Source: Cohnella rhizosphaerae (GTDB lineage: Bacteria > Bacillota > Bacilli > Paenibacillales > Paenibacillaceae). From it: a DNA stretch of 64,000 nucleotides. Location: the NCBI RefSeq assembly GCF_029525575.1, contig NZ_JAPDIA010000008.1, forward strand, positions 372,001 through 436,000, read 5' to 3'. How positions within the stretch are numbered: the stretch's first letter is position 1; every line of letters starts with the position of its first letter. A model generated the notes under the pieces. That model worked only from the letters and a program-made list of their open reading frames with translations. It ran no database searches and was not told the origin of the DNA. Below are positions 17,281-27,451 of this stretch, piece after piece. A program made the translations under genes and the position numbers.

Positions 17281-18750
17281 TTAAGAGATGGCCGTCTCTT
17301 CGACGATCACCTTGACGTACTCCACGTTGCGGTCCTCCGGTCCTTTGACGGGCAGCCCGACTTCGAGGTGGTCGACGATATAGTCGATGTTGTCCTGGGA
17401 GATGACTTCTCCGGGCAGCAGGATCGGAATGCCCGGCGGATATACGTAGATGAATTCGGCGATAATCCGGCCCGCCGACGCGCGGAACGGCACGATCTCC
17501 GTCTCGCCGTAGAAAGCGTCTCGCGGCGTCAGGGAGAGATGCGGAATTTGCGGAATCTCGACGATCAATTCCTTAATTTCGCCTTTGCCCATGTAGGTAT
17601 CCGACAGCTCGCGCAGCGCCGCGACTAGGATACCCATGGTCTCGTCGTCGTCTCCGGGCGTCACGAGACACAAAATATTGTACATATCGCTCAGCTCGAC
17701 CTCGATACGGTAGCGATCCCGCAGCCAGTTCTCCGCGTCGTAGCCTGTGATGCCCAGATGGCGGACGTGAATCGTCAGCTTGGTCGGGTCATAATCGAAG
17801 GTCGCTTCCTCGCCCAGTATGTCTTCGCCGAAGCAGTAAAGTCCCGGCGTCGCATTGATCTCGGCGCGCGCCTGCGAGGCTCTCGCGACGGCGTTCGCCG
17901 CCAGCTCGCGGCCGTTCGTCGCCAGATGGCGGCGAGCCGCGTCCAGCGAAGCAAGCAGCGGATAAGAGGTCGACGTCGTCGTCAGCAAGCTCAAAATCGT
18001 CTGCACGCGCTGAACGTTGACGAGCGCGCCCTTGACGTTAAGCACCGAGCTCTGCGTCATCGAGCCCCCGAGCTTGTGCACGCTCGTCGCGGCCATGTCC
18101 GCGCCGGCGGCCATCGCGGACAGCGGCAGCTCGTCCGAGAAATGAATCAGCGCGCCATGCGCTTCGTCGACGAGCACCGGGATGTCGTATTCGTGAACGA
18201 GATCGACGATCTCCTTCAGGTTGGCGCACACGCCGTAATAGGTCGGATTGATGACCAGTACGGCCGACGCGTCCGGATGGCGCTCGAGCGCCCTGCGGAC
18301 CGATTGGGTCGTCACGCCGTGATCGATCCCGAGATTGCGGTCGCGCGCGGGAGACAGGAAGACGGGCCGCGCGCCGGCGAAGATGATCGCCGACAGGATC
18401 GACTTGTGCACGTTGCGAGGAACGATGATCTTGTCGCCGTGGCCGCATACGGACAGGATCATCGCCATGATCGCCGTACTGGTGCCCTGGACGGAGAAAA
18501 ACGTCGCGTCTGCCCCGAAGGCGTCCGCGGCAAGCCGCTGCGCCTCGAGAATGACGCTCACCGGCTGGTGGAGGTCGTCGAGCGGCGCGATATTGATCAG
18601 GTCGATGTCCAGAACGTTCTGGCCGACGAAGCTGCGGAATTCGGGATCCATGCCCGCGCCTTTCTTGTGGCCGGGAATATGGAACTGGACGGGATTGCGT
18701 TCCTTGTGGCGCAGCAGCGCGTCGAACAAGGGCGTGCGGGAATGGTCCAC
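17281..18750 (-). CDS. speA: Arginine decarboxylase (SpeA type, PLP fold I)
   Basis: The enzyme makes agmatine from arginine, the first step of the Bacillus polyamine route. It has 489 aa from GTG 18750 (AAAGGCAG upstream), matching the 490-aa B. subtilis SpeA from the first residues on (TPLFDALLRHKERN, then FHIPGHKKGAGMDPEF). The PLP lysine is Lys226 in SVHKLGGSMTQSS and the PLP-contact aspartate is in VLVDEAHGA. The C-terminal domain has PRDAFYGETE and YPPGIPILLPGE, diagnostic of the Orn/Lys/Arg decarboxylase C domain. A longer in-frame start at 18798 has no ribosome site. Confidence 0.93.
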   Translation of the reverse strand: MDHSRTPLFDALLRHKERNPVQFHIPGHKKGAGMDPEFRSFVGQNVLDIDLINIAPLDDLHQPVSVILEAQRLAADAFGADATFFSVQGTSTAIMAMILSVCGHGDKIIVPRNVHKSILSAIIFAGARPVFLSPARDRNLGIDHGVTTQSVRRALERHPDASAVLVINPTYYGVCANLKEIVDLVHEYDIPVLVDEAHGALIHFSDELPLSAMAAGADMAATSVHKLGGSMTQSSVLNVKGALVNVQRVQTILSLLTTTSTSYPLLASLDAARRHLATNGRELAANAVARASQARAEINATPGLYCFGEDILGEEATFDYDPTKLTIHVRHLGITGYDAENWLRDRYRIEVELSDMYNILCLVTPGDDDETMGILVAALRELSDTYMGKGEIKELIVEIPQIPHLSLTPRDAFYGETEIVPFRASAGRIIAEFIYVYPPGIPILLPGEVISQDNIDYIVDHLEVGLPVKGPEDRNVEYVKVIVEETAIS

Positions 18751-19045
18751 TGTGGTTTCACTGCCTTTCAATGCCGAACATAGATTGCGAACAAGCATGA
18801 GTATAGCAAAACCGCGGGGGATTGCAACCGTGGAAGACCCCGCCGGGACAAGCGGCGAAGCGTAAATAGAACGCTCGCAGAAGCACGGCGGAGCGCATGC
18901 GGGCGGCGTCGGTCCGTCACGAAAACGTCATGCGCGTTCATTTGGAACGGACCGGGCGTTGTGCTACGATATGGGGTATAGATGAAGGCCGGCTCCCGAG
19001 CGATTTCGGGCGCTGGTCTTTAATAGGGTTAAAGGAGAAAAAAAC
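18751..19045. promoter_or_regulatory. Intergenic region with promoter of the MFS gene
   Basis: TTGGAA (18942-18947) and TACGAT (18965-18970) are separated by 17 bp and point to the MFS gene. A hairpin (CGAGCGATTTCGGGCG region near 19000) follows. Nothing else is recognised in these 295 bp. Confidence 0.5.
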
Positions 19046-20230
19046 GTGAAAAGCAGGCTGATCATCGTAGGACTTATGTTGTTCACCGTATTCGTCGGAT
19101 TCGGCATCATCATCCCGATCCTGCCGCAACTGGTGACGAACGCCAGCCCCGAATCGGCAAATTGGCATACGGGCGGCATGCTGTCGCTTTATTCGTTCGT
19201 GTCGTTCCTGCTGTCTCCCGTATGGGGAGGCATTTCCGAACGAATCGGACGCAGGCCGGTCATTATGATCGGCGTGTTCGGCTTCGCCGTCAGCTTCCTG
19301 ATGTTCGGGCTCGCGGACGGGAACCTGTGGATCATGTATGCGTCGCGGCTGCTCGGCGGTTTGTTCTCCGGCGCGGTCACCGCATGCATCGTCGCTTACG
19401 TGGCGGACATTACGTCCGAGGAGAACCGGACGAAGGGAATGGCCGTCGTCGGCATGAGCATCGGCATGGGCTTTACGTTCGGCCCGTTTATCGGCGGCGA
19501 GCTGAGCCATTCGTTCTCCTTGAACACGCCTTTTTTCGCCGCTGCCGCGCTGTCGCTGATCACGCTTTTGGCCGCCTGGCTCAAGCTGCCCGAATCGCTC
19601 ACGGCGGAGAAGCGCGAAGCGGCGAGACTGGGTAAGCGCGTATCCCGCTGGACCGCCTTCCAGGGGCCGCTGAAGCAGCTCTACGTGCTTGCCTTCTTCG
19701 TCACGTTCTCGCTGGCTATCCTGGAAGGCACGCTGCAGCTGTACGGCATCGACAAGTTCGACGTCACGCCGCGCAAGATCGGCCTCATGTTCTTCTTCTG
19801 CGGCCTGGTCGGCGCGCTCGTGCAAGGCGGAATCGTCCGGCGGCGCGTCAAGCAGGGCCAGGAGAGCCGCTATATCGCGATCGGGCTCGTCATCTCCGCG
19901 GTCGGCTTCTTCCTGCTGCTGACGGCCCAGAATTGGATCGCCGCTTCGGTGTACCTGTGCATCTTCGGCGTCGGCAATTCGCTGATCAAGCCTTGCGTCA
20001 CCTCGCTCATCACCCAGAAGACGACCGTCTCCCAGGGCGTCGCTTCCGGTCTCAGCTCCTCTATGGACAGCCTCGGGCGTATCGTAGGGCCGCTGCTCGG
20101 CGCCGCGCTCCTGTCCGCGCAGGCCGGACTTCCGTTCATCGTATCCGGCCTGCTGTCGCTCGGCGCGCTGGGCCTGCTCGCCGGCTACCGCAGCTCCGAC
20201 CGCGCGGCGTCTCGTTCGCAGCGAGCCTGA
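19046..20230 (+). CDS. MFS multidrug/tetracycline-type exporter
   Basis: The 394-aa protein has 12 predicted transmembrane helices. It starts at GTG 19046 with AAAGGAG upstream. The loop 2-3 signature GGISERIGRRPVIMIG and the helix 5 motif C region (GMSIGMGFTFGPFIGGEL) place it among drug:H+ antiporters close to Tet/YfmO-like proteins. Substrate is unknown. It has its own promoter; the downstream RND gene is 207 bp away behind an operator-like palindrome, so it is likely a separate unit. Confidence 0.88.
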   Translation: MKSRLIIVGLMLFTVFVGFGIIIPILPQLVTNASPESANWHTGGMLSLYSFVSFLLSPVWGGISERIGRRPVIMIGVFGFAVSFLMFGLADGNLWIMYASRLLGGLFSGAVTACIVAYVADITSEENRTKGMAVVGMSIGMGFTFGPFIGGELSHSFSLNTPFFAAAALSLITLLAAWLKLPESLTAEKREAARLGKRVSRWTAFQGPLKQLYVLAFFVTFSLAILEGTLQLYGIDKFDVTPRKIGLMFFFCGLVGALVQGGIVRRRVKQGQESRYIAIGLVISAVGFFLLLTAQNWIAASVYLCIFGVGNSLIKPCVTSLITQKTTVSQGVASGLSSSMDSLGRIVGPLLGAALLSAQAGLPFIVSGLLSLGALGLLAGYRSSDRAASRSQRA

Positions 20231-20324
20231 CCCTCCGATCGCAGAGCCGCACCGAACCGCCTCTCGGGGGGCGGTTTTTGTTTGGCTTCAGGAAGACATT
20301 GGAAGCGGCCGAAGTCCGATTCCT

Positions 20325-20344
20325 TCTCAGACTTAAGTCTGAGA
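20325..20344. promoter_or_regulatory. Perfect 20-bp palindrome, putative operator of the RND pump
   Basis: TCTCAGACTTAAGTCTGAGA is a perfect inverted repeat centred on CTTAAG, with partial extension on both sides (CCT..AGG). It has no T-run and lies about 95 bp before the pump start, as expected for a dimeric TetR/MarR-type operator. No regulator gene is adjacent. Confidence 0.6.
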
Positions 20345-20437
20345 GAAGGTCCGGTCTCTGGCCGTTGTCGTCGCCGGCCCCTTCTCCTTTATGCTTGATC
20401 GTAGCTGATGCAAGCACGAGGAGAGGGGCTATTTAAC

Positions 20438-23400
20438 GTGAGTTCATTCATTCAAGGCGTATTCAAAAACAAGGCGGCGGTCGTCATCCTGGTCGTGATG
20501 ACGCTGGGCCTGGGCGTGTTCAGCTACTTCAAGCTGCCCATGGAATTTCTGCCCGAAGCCGACAATCCGCAGGTGACGGTCAGCGTCATCGGCCCGGGCT
20601 ACAACACCGCCACGATGGAGCGGGAGGTGACGGATCCGCTCGAGCAGGCGCTGTCCGCGATCAAGGGCAAGACGAGCATGCTGTCGACGTCGGGAGACGG
20701 CTACGCGCAGGTCAATCTGAATTTCGACGCGAAAACCGACATGTCGGAGGCGAAGAACGAGGTCGAGAAAGCGGCGGCCGCCGTGCAACTGCCCGAACGC
20801 GTATCGAAGCCTTACGTCATCCAGTACAACACGTCGATGATTCCGATCTCCTTTTTGTCGCTGACGTTCAAGGATGGACTTAGCGACGCGAAGAAGGCAG
20901 AAGCCGAAGCGCGCGCGGTAGACGCCTTCCGGGCGATCGACGGCGCCGGCCAGGTACAGCTGGCGGGCAAGTCGAGCCCCAGCATCGCGATCAAGCCGGA
21001 TGCCGCCAAGCTTGCCGCCAAAGGCGTGCCTGTGCAGGCCTTGTATGCGGTATTGCAGGGACGCACCGCGTCGGCATCGGTCGGCGCTGCCGTGCTCGAC
21101 GGCGAGGCCGTCAATCTGAACGTAACCGCCGAGCTCGGCAGCGCGGAGGACGTCGCGAAGCTGCCCGTAGCGCCGGGCGTCAAGCTGTCGGACGTCGCCG
21201 CCGTGACGCAGTCCGACGACAAAGAAAGCGTGAGCCGCATCGACGGCAAGGACGCGCTCATGATCGTCGTCTCCAAAGGCGCGAACGCGAACGCCGTCAG
21301 CGTGGGCAAGGACGTCGAGAAGACGGCCGACCGGCTGATGAAAGAGGACGGCAACATGGAGCTCAAGGTCATCATGAGCACCTCGGACCAGGTCGTCCAC
21401 TCCGTGAACAGCATGATGCGCGAAGTGCTCATGGGCGCGCTTTTCGCCACCGTCGTCATCCTGTTGTTCATGCGCAACCTGCGCGCGACGCTTGTGACGA
21501 TCGTCTCCATCCCGCTGTCGCTCGGTCTGACGCTGTACCTGCTCGACCTGTCGGGCATCAGCCTCAACATCCTGACGCTCGGCGGCGTGGCCGTCGCCGT
21601 CGGACGGCTCGTGGACGACAGTATCGTCGTTATCGAGAACATATTCCGCAGGCTTCAAAAGGAAAAATTCTCCGTTTCGCTCGTCATCGACGCGACCAAG
21701 GAAGTGTCTACGGCGATTACCGCTTCGACGCTTACGACGGTTGCCGTCTTCCTGCCGATGGGGCTGCTGCGCGGCTCGCTGCAGTCGTTCCTGCTTCCCT
21801 TCGCGCTCACGGTCACCTATTCGCTGCTGTCGTCGCTGCTGGTCGCGCTGACGGTCATCCCGCTCATGAGCGCGGGACTGCTGAAGCGCTCCGAGATCAA
21901 GGAACACAGCCCCTCCAAGCGTTTCGGCGGTTTCCTCGAATGGAACCTGAAGCATAAGTGGCTGCCGCTGCTACTCGCGCTGTTTCTTCTCGTCGGCTCG
22001 ATCGCGACATACTTCAGCCTGCCTAAGGGCGCGATCGATTCGTCCGACGCGTCGAACATCAGCGTTAAGCTGTCGTACCCGCAGGATACGCCGGTAGGCG
22101 ACGTGCTTGAGAACGGCAAGAAGCTAGAAGCGTTCCTCATGAAGCAAGAAGGTCAGGAATGGGTCAACATGGACATGGGCAACAGCGCGGACGCAGCTAT
22201 GTACGGCAACGTCAAGTCGCCTACCCAGGTCGACTATTCGATTCAGATGAAGCCGAAGGCCGACGCGGAAAAAATCATCGAAGCGGTCAAAAAAGAGCGC
22301 GCGAACTATCCGGGCGCCGATCTGTCCGCGTCGGCGGGATCGTTCATGTTCGGCGGCGGCGGCAGTCAGGTGTTCGTCGACATCGTCGGCGACGATCCGG
22401 CGGCGCTGACCAAGACGGCCGACCTCGTCATGGGCAAGATCAAGCCGATCAAAGACGTGCTCAAGGTCGCCAGCAACCAGCAGGAACGCAAGACCGTCTA
22501 TACGCTGCAGGTCGATCCCGCCGCCGCCAAGGCATCGGACATCGCGTCGCAGCTGCAGGGCATGCTGAACGCCGTGCCGCTCGGCAGCGTCGTCAAGGAC
22601 GGCCAGCGGCTCACCGTATCGCTCGAGCCGCTGCTGAAGCCCGGCGCTTCCGCCGAGCTGAACGAGCTGACGGTCGCGACGGACGAAGGTCCGAAGAAGC
22701 TGTCCCAGATCGCCGAGTGGGTCAAGAGCGACCAGCCGACCGAAGCCTACCGCAAGGACGGCAAAACGTATATTCGCGTCAGCGTCACGGTCGAGCCGGC
22801 GCAGCTGTCGATCGTCGGCGGCAAAATTTCGGACGCGATGAAGGACATCGAGCCGGAGGAAGGCGTGAAGCTGTACGTTGGCGGCGCGTCCGCCGACCAG
22901 AACGCGGACTTCGCCAGCCTGTTCACGATGATGCTCGTCTCGATCGGCATCGTCTACCTGATCATGGTATTTACGTTCAAGACGCTGCGGGCGCCGCTCG
23001 CGATTATGGCTTCGATTCTGTTCGTGCCGATCGGCGCCGTGCTCGGCCTCATCGTCACTGGCGTGACGCCCGACTTCACCGCGATTTTCGGCGTCGTCAT
23101 GCTGATCGGGATCGTCGTCACGAACGCGATCGTGCTCATCGACCGCGTGAAGAAAAACGAAGCGAGCATGCCGATCCGCGAAGCGCTGATCGAAGCGGCC
23201 GGCACGCGGATGCGTCCGATACTCATGACGGCGATCGCCACGGTGTGCGCCATGCTGCCGCTGGTGTTCGGAACGTCGGAGAGCGGCAGCATCGTGTCGC
23301 AGAGCCTCGCCATCGTCGTGATCGGCGGCCTGATCGTGGCGACGATGCTTACGCTGGTGCTCGTGCCTTGCGTCTACGAGCTGCTCCATTTCCGCAAGGC

Positions 23401-23443
23401 GAAGCGCCAGCGGCGCGCGGCGAGCCAGTCGGCCGCGGCCTGA
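20438..23443 (+). CDS. RND efflux transporter (SwrC/AcrB-like)
   Basis: This intact 1001-aa protein starts at GTG 20438; an ATG 10 codons earlier is in frame. It has the standard RND plan: TM1 (AAVVILVVMTLGLGVFSYF), a large extracellular loop, TM2-6 with the proton-relay region (GGVAVAVGRLVDDSIVVIEN), a second loop, and TM8-12 ending in the mirror motif (FGVVMLIGIVVTNAIVLIDR). By family it exports amphiphilic compounds (SwrC confers surfactin resistance in B. subtilis). No membrane-fusion partner is adjacent, as is normal in Gram-positives. A palindromic operator upstream suggests ligand-controlled expression. Confidence 0.93.
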   Translation: MSSFIQGVFKNKAAVVILVVMTLGLGVFSYFKLPMEFLPEADNPQVTVSVIGPGYNTATMEREVTDPLEQALSAIKGKTSMLSTSGDGYAQVNLNFDAKTDMSEAKNEVEKAAAAVQLPERVSKPYVIQYNTSMIPISFLSLTFKDGLSDAKKAEAEARAVDAFRAIDGAGQVQLAGKSSPSIAIKPDAAKLAAKGVPVQALYAVLQGRTASASVGAAVLDGEAVNLNVTAELGSAEDVAKLPVAPGVKLSDVAAVTQSDDKESVSRIDGKDALMIVVSKGANANAVSVGKDVEKTADRLMKEDGNMELKVIMSTSDQVVHSVNSMMREVLMGALFATVVILLFMRNLRATLVTIVSIPLSLGLTLYLLDLSGISLNILTLGGVAVAVGRLVDDSIVVIENIFRRLQKEKFSVSLVIDATKEVSTAITASTLTTVAVFLPMGLLRGSLQSFLLPFALTVTYSLLSSLLVALTVIPLMSAGLLKRSEIKEHSPSKRFGGFLEWNLKHKWLPLLLALFLLVGSIATYFSLPKGAIDSSDASNISVKLSYPQDTPVGDVLENGKKLEAFLMKQEGQEWVNMDMGNSADAAMYGNVKSPTQVDYSIQMKPKADAEKIIEAVKKERANYPGADLSASAGSFMFGGGGSQVFVDIVGDDPAALTKTADLVMGKIKPIKDVLKVASNQQERKTVYTLQVDPAAAKASDIASQLQGMLNAVPLGSVVKDGQRLTVSLEPLLKPGASAELNELTVATDEGPKKLSQIAEWVKSDQPTEAYRKDGKTYIRVSVTVEPAQLSIVGGKISDAMKDIEPEEGVKLYVGGASADQNADFASLFTMMLVSIGIVYLIMVFTFKTLRAPLAIMASILFVPIGAVLGLIVTGVTPDFTAIFGVVMLIGIVVTNAIVLIDRVKKNEASMPIREALIEAAGTRMRPILMTAIATVCAMLPLVFGTSESGSIVSQSLAIVVIGGLIVATMLTLVLVPCVYELLHFRKAKRQRRAASQSAAA

Positions 23444-23472
23444 TCCGGCCGCGAGCGGCAGGACGGCGCAGC

Positions 23473-23507
23473 AAACAGCCCCTCCGGGTTCCGGAGGGGC
23501 TGTTTTT
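23473..23507 (+). terminator. Terminator of the RND gene
   Basis: CAGCCCCTCCGG / CCGGAGGGGCTG is followed by TTTTT. Confidence 0.85.
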
Positions 23508-23579
23508 GAGCGCGCGCTGTTTGGTTTTGGCGAATTTTGGTGTATGAATGAGTAGGGCGGACGACAGTTCAATCATCCG

Positions 23580-24221
23580 TCAGAAGGATAGCTTGTACAA
23601 CGGCAGCAGCCGCCTGAAGGCTTCCTCGGCCGCTTGCAGCAGGAGGTCCGGATCGTGCAGACGTTCGTCGCCGCGCGCGATGTGAAGGCCGCAAGTGATC
23701 TCGGCCGCCTTGACCGTTTTGAGCCTGGCCAGCCACTCGGTCAACGATTCGTCGGAGAGGTCGGCATGCGGCGTGCCGTCCGGCAGCGTATGGTCCTTGG
23801 ACCATACAAACGAAGCGGGGATCGCCGCGCGGATCGAATCGAGCTCGTGCGCCGCCCGATCCGCGAACACCGTTTTGTTGCCGCTTTCGTAGATGATGGC
23901 GAACTGGATGAACAAATGCGTGGACCACAGTCCGATCTGAAAATGAGGATGCGCTTTGTAGCCGCGGGGATGACGCGACCACGCGACCCAAGTGTCGTTC
24001 GGCGGATTGACCGACCGCCTGGCGTGCTTGGCCACGTGCGGATACATAGGCTCTGCGCACAGTTCCGCCAGATAGGGCGCCAATGCGGCCCCAAGCCCTT
24101 CGAGCTTGGGCCTGACCTGCCGGACGATCGCCGCCATTCGTCCTTCGAGACCGGGAACGGCCAAGGCGTCGAAATCCGAATCCGCAAAACCAGCGAATCC
24201 GGCGTTGATTAGTGTGGACAT
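23580..24221 (-). CDS. yktB: DUF1054 (YktB) family protein
   Basis: The 213-aa protein starts at ATG 24221 with AAGAGGTG upstream; a longer in-frame ATG at 24308 has no site. The YktB/UPF0637 features are FAGFADSDFDALAVPGLEGR at the front, VNPPNDTWVAWSRHPRGYK in the middle and WSTHLFIQFAIIYESGNK after it. It is cytoplasmic. The function is unknown; a structure of a family member is known but gives no firm activity. Confidence 0.9.
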   Translation of the reverse strand: MSTLINAGFAGFADSDFDALAVPGLEGRMAAIVRQVRPKLEGLGAALAPYLAELCAEPMYPHVAKHARRSVNPPNDTWVAWSRHPRGYKAHPHFQIGLWSTHLFIQFAIIYESGNKTVFADRAAHELDSIRAAIPASFVWSKDHTLPDGTPHADLSDESLTEWLARLKTVKAAEITCGLHIARGDERLHDPDLLLQAAEEAFRRLLPLYKLSF

Positions 24222-24395
24222 GCCTGTCACCTCTTGAAGCAAATTTCGGTTTGCTATTTTGCCCTCACTATACCGGAAAATAGTCAAGAAACCAAGTTGC
24301 CATAACATAAGATGAAGTATAAGATAAGGGTAAGAACAAATTATCTGAACATTCGGTCAACAACTCGATCGCTGCCCATACCGCAGGAGGGGGGG

Positions 24396-24998
24396 ATGGC
24401 CGTGACCCGCAGCCATGAAGTCGAATATTGCAACTTGGAGCTACGATTCGATCGCGGACAGATTCAGAGTTTGATTCGGGATTTGATCCAAGAAGGCTAT
24501 TCCTTGTACTGGAACGAGAGCGAGTCGTATTTTCTCGTTTCCGTCCGCACGGGAAGAAGGCTGCTGAAGCTGCGTTTCCAGCGAACCAGCGGACGCTACA
24601 AGATGGTCGGGGATTATTTGGTCAAGGACGAGAAGTTCGCGCTTTGGCTGGAGAAGCTGATCAACGATTCGAGAGGCCATGCCGTCGTCAAGCGTTTTCG
24701 CGACCGTCACTTGTTGATCGAAAATATTATGTTCGGCGAAATCATACGACTCGTGGAGGTGTCAGGCATGGAGCATCGGATAATCTTCCAGAAGCGCCCT
24801 CAGATCACGGTAGAAGATATGATACAGGCTTACAAATCGAGGCGTGCCGAGCAGCGCGCAGGCGTACTGCGGCTTGAGATCGACTACGAGCTGGCCGTTC
24901 TGCACGAAGCGATCCAGTCGGGCGACGCGGAAGGCGTCGAAGCTTCCAAGGCGAAGCTCGCCTCGATGAGGCTCGAGAGCCTTCAGCTCGAGCTTTAG
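24396..24998 (+). CDS. Hypothetical protein conserved in architecture, two-part helical
   Basis: The 200-aa protein starts at ATG 24396, directly behind AGGAGGGGGG; upstream in-frame codons lack a site. The first 130 residues look alpha/beta (LELRFDRGQIQSLIRDLIQE; YFLVSVRTGRRLLKLRFQRT). The last 60 are a charged helix with possible coiled coil (EIDYELAVLHEAIQSGDAEG). There is no signal or membrane segment. I recognise no family with confidence. It is monocistronic, with a terminator behind it. Confidence 0.75.
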   Translation: MAVTRSHEVEYCNLELRFDRGQIQSLIRDLIQEGYSLYWNESESYFLVSVRTGRRLLKLRFQRTSGRYKMVGDYLVKDEKFALWLEKLINDSRGHAVVKRFRDRHLLIENIMFGEIIRLVEVSGMEHRIIFQKRPQITVEDMIQAYKSRRAEQRAGVLRLEIDYELAVLHEAIQSGDAEGVEASKAKLASMRLESLQLEL

Positions 24999-25024
24999 AA
25001 CGAACGCTTTCGCATAAAACTTAT

Positions 25025-25051
25025 GACGCTCCGGAAGGGGCGTCTTTTTTT
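25025..25051 (+). terminator. Terminator
   Basis: The arms GACGCTCC and GGGGCGTC (one G-U pair) are followed by T7. Confidence 0.75.
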
Positions 25052-25212
25052 GCGGCCGAAATACGCGATTGGTGTTGTCCTGCGACGCATCAGCGGGTTA
25101 AAATGTGGGATGTAAAGATTGAGAAAACATGGCAGGGCATCGGGGATCGGCTAGAGACGACAGCGATTGCAAGCCAAAATGATATGTTGCGACTCGGAGG
25201 GGGGAGATTCGA

Positions 25213-25878
25213 ATGAAGCTATCTTCAAATGACAAACTGGTCATGATCGGCGACTCGATTACGGATTGCGGACGGGGCAGGCCGTTCGGCGAAGGACTGG
25301 GCGCGGGACTCGGCACCGGCTACGTGTCGGTTGCGGCGGGACTGCTGCAAAGCGTGTATCCGGAGCTCGCGGTGCGGGTTGTCAACGTCGGCACGAGCGG
25401 GCATACGGCGCGAGATCTGGCCGGACGCTGGCAGACCGACGTGCTGGATTTGTCGCCGGACTGGGTATCCGTCATGATCGGCACGAACGACGTCTGGCGG
25501 CAGTACGATCAGCCCTACATCAAGGAGTCTCACGTATACGCCGAGGAATACGAGGAGACGCTTAGCGAGCTGGTCGAAAAGACGCTTACCCACGTCAAAG
25601 GAATCGTGCTCATGACGCCTTTTTACCTCGAGCCGAACCGCGGCGACGCGATGCGACGCACGATGGACCAGTACGGCGGAATCGTGAAGCGGATCGCCAA
25701 GAATCACGGCACGCTGTTCGTCGATACGCAGGCCGCGTTCGACAAGATCCTCGCGCACATCTACCCCGCGACGATCGCCTGGGACCGCGTCCATCCGAGC
25801 GCGACGGGACATATTGCCTTGGCGAAGGCGTTCCTCGACGCGCTGGACTTCTCGTGGGACGGGGCGGCGAAGGGGTGA
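25213..25878 (+). CDS. SGNH/GDSL-family hydrolase
   Basis: The 221-aa esterase-like protein has all SGNH blocks: block I MIGDSITDCG (catalytic Ser), block II NVGTSGHTARDL (Gly), block III IGTNDVWRQ (Asn) and block V WDRVHPSATGH (Asp/His). The lack of a signal peptide suggests an intracellular enzyme acting on acetylated or acylated small molecules such as sugar esters. GGAGG(GG) is upstream of the ATG. The nearest relatives by motif are rhamnogalacturonan acetylesterase-like proteins; substrate is unknown. Confidence 0.9.
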   Translation: MKLSSNDKLVMIGDSITDCGRGRPFGEGLGAGLGTGYVSVAAGLLQSVYPELAVRVVNVGTSGHTARDLAGRWQTDVLDLSPDWVSVMIGTNDVWRQYDQPYIKESHVYAEEYEETLSELVEKTLTHVKGIVLMTPFYLEPNRGDAMRRTMDQYGGIVKRIAKNHGTLFVDTQAAFDKILAHIYPATIAWDRVHPSATGHIALAKAFLDALDFSWDGAAKG

Positions 25879-26035
25879 ACGGCGCCGTGTCGCGGCCTGT
25901 CCTCGAACGAAGCGCCGACGATTTTCGCGCGCCGCGGCGGCCGGTTTTCATCTTCAGCCAAAAAGAGTACAATAAGGGCTGGCTGAAAACGCGCAGAAAA
26001 TAACGGCTTAACGGCTTGGAGAAAGGAATCGAAAC

Positions 26036-27451
26036 ATGTCTAATGCAAACATCGGCGTCGTCGGCATGGCCGTCATGGGACGCAACCTGGCGCTTAACAT
26101 CGAGAGCCGCGGCTTTACGGTAGCGGTGTACAACCGTTCGCGGGAGAAGACGGACGATCTCATGAACACGGACGGAAAGGGCAAGAACCTCGTGCCTGCC
26201 TATTCGGTCGAGGAGTTCGTGGCTTCGCTTGAAAAGCCGCGCAAAATATTGATCATGGTCCAGGCCGGCTCGGGCACGGACGCGACGATCGAATCGCTCG
26301 TGCCGCATCTCGACAAGGGCGACATCATCATCGACGGCGGCAACGCCTACTTCCCGGACACGCAGCGCCGCAGCAACGATCTGACCGCGCGCGGCTTCCA
26401 CTTCATCGGCACCGGCGTATCCGGCGGCGAAGAGGGCGCGCTCAAGGGCCCGTCCATCATGCCGGGCGGCCCTGAAGAAGCGTACAAGCTGGTCGAGCCG
26501 ATCCTGACGGGCATCTCCGCCAAGGTGAACGGCGATCCCTGCTGCACCTACATCGGTCCGGACGGCGCGGGCCACTACGTCAAGATGGTCCACAACGGCA
26601 TCGAGTACGGCGACATGCAGCTCATCTGCGAAGCGTACCAGCTGCTGAAGGACGTGCTCGGCGTGCAGCCGGACGAGCTCCACGAGATTTTCGGCGAGTG
26701 GAACAAGGGCGAGCTCGACAGCTACCTGATCGAGATTACGACCGACATTTTCGCTGAAAAGGATCCGGAGACCGGCAAGCCGATGGTCGACGTCATCCTC
26801 GACTCCGCCGGCCAGAAGGGCACGGGCAAATGGACGAGCCAAAGCTCGCTCGACCTGGGCGTGCCGCTGTCCATCATCACCGAATCCGTCTTCTCGCGCT
26901 TCCTGTCCGCGATGAAGGAAGAGCGCGTCGCCGCCAGCAAGGTGCTGAAGGGACCGGCCAAGACGGCGTTCGCCGGCGACCGCGCCGCGTTCATCGAGAG
27001 CGTGCGCAAGGCGCTGTTCGCGAGCAAGATTTGCTCCTACGCGCAAGGCTTCGCGCAGATGCGCGCCGCCTCCGAGGAGTACGACTGGAATCTGCAGTAC
27101 GGCAACATCGCGATGATCTTCCGCGGCGGCTGCATCATTCGCGCCCGCTTCCTGCAGAACATCAAGGACGCCTACGACCGCGATCCGGGCCTGCGCAACC
27201 TGCTGCTCGACGAGTACTTCAAGGGCGTCGTCGAGTCTTACCAGGACGCTTGGCGCGAAGTCGTCGCGTCAGCGGTCAAGTTCGGCATTCCGGTGCCCGC
27301 GTTCGCTAGCGCGCTGGCCTACTATGACAGCTACCGCTCCGAGCGTCTGCCGGCCAACCTGCTTCAGGCGCAGCGCGATTACTTCGGCGCGCACACGTTC
27401 AAGCGGCTGGACAAGGAAGGCACGTTCCACCACAACTGGCTGCACAATTAA
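26036..27451 (+). CDS. gndA: 6-phosphogluconate dehydrogenase, decarboxylating
   Basis: The 471-aa enzyme of the oxidative pentose phosphate pathway converts 6-phosphogluconate to ribulose 5-phosphate and makes NADPH. The Rossmann motif is [15 protein letters not shown], the substrate loop is [20 protein letters not shown], and the catalytic signature is [17 protein letters not shown]. The C-terminus ([20 protein letters not shown]) is canonical. AGAAAGGA precedes the ATG. A weak hairpin (GGACGGCCGA..TCGGCCGTCC) lies about 30 bp after the stop. Confidence 0.97.
   Translation: MSNANIGVVGMAVMGRNLALNIESRGFTVAVYNRSREKTDDLMNTDGKGKNLVPAYSVEEFVASLEKPRKILIMVQAGSGTDATIESLVPHLDKGDIIIDGGNAYFPDTQRRSNDLTARGFHFIGTGVSGGEEGALKGPSIMPGGPEEAYKLVEPILTGISAKVNGDPCCTYIGPDGAGHYVKMVHNGIEYGDMQLICEAYQLLKDVLGVQPDELHEIFGEWNKGELDSYLIEITTDIFAEKDPETGKPMVDVILDSAGQKGTGKWTSQSSLDLGVPLSIITESVFSRFLSAMKEERVAASKVLKGPAKTAFAGDRAAFIESVRKALFASKICSYAQGFAQMRAASEEYDWNLQYGNIAMIFRGGCIIRARFLQNIKDAYDRDPGLRNLLLDEYFKGVVESYQDAWREVVASAVKFGIPVPAFASALAYYDSYRSERLPANLLQAQRDYFGAHTFKRLDKEGTFHHNWLHN

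Noticed and set aside
20444-21955. 503-codon open frame antisense to the RND pump gene
   Set aside because: It is Arg/His/Asp-rich with no recognisable domain, a typical shadow frame of a high-GC gene. The plus-strand frame encodes a complete RND protein. The same applies to long antisense frames at 22124-23572, 25610-27046, 30517-31797, 35501-36802 and 39401-41413.
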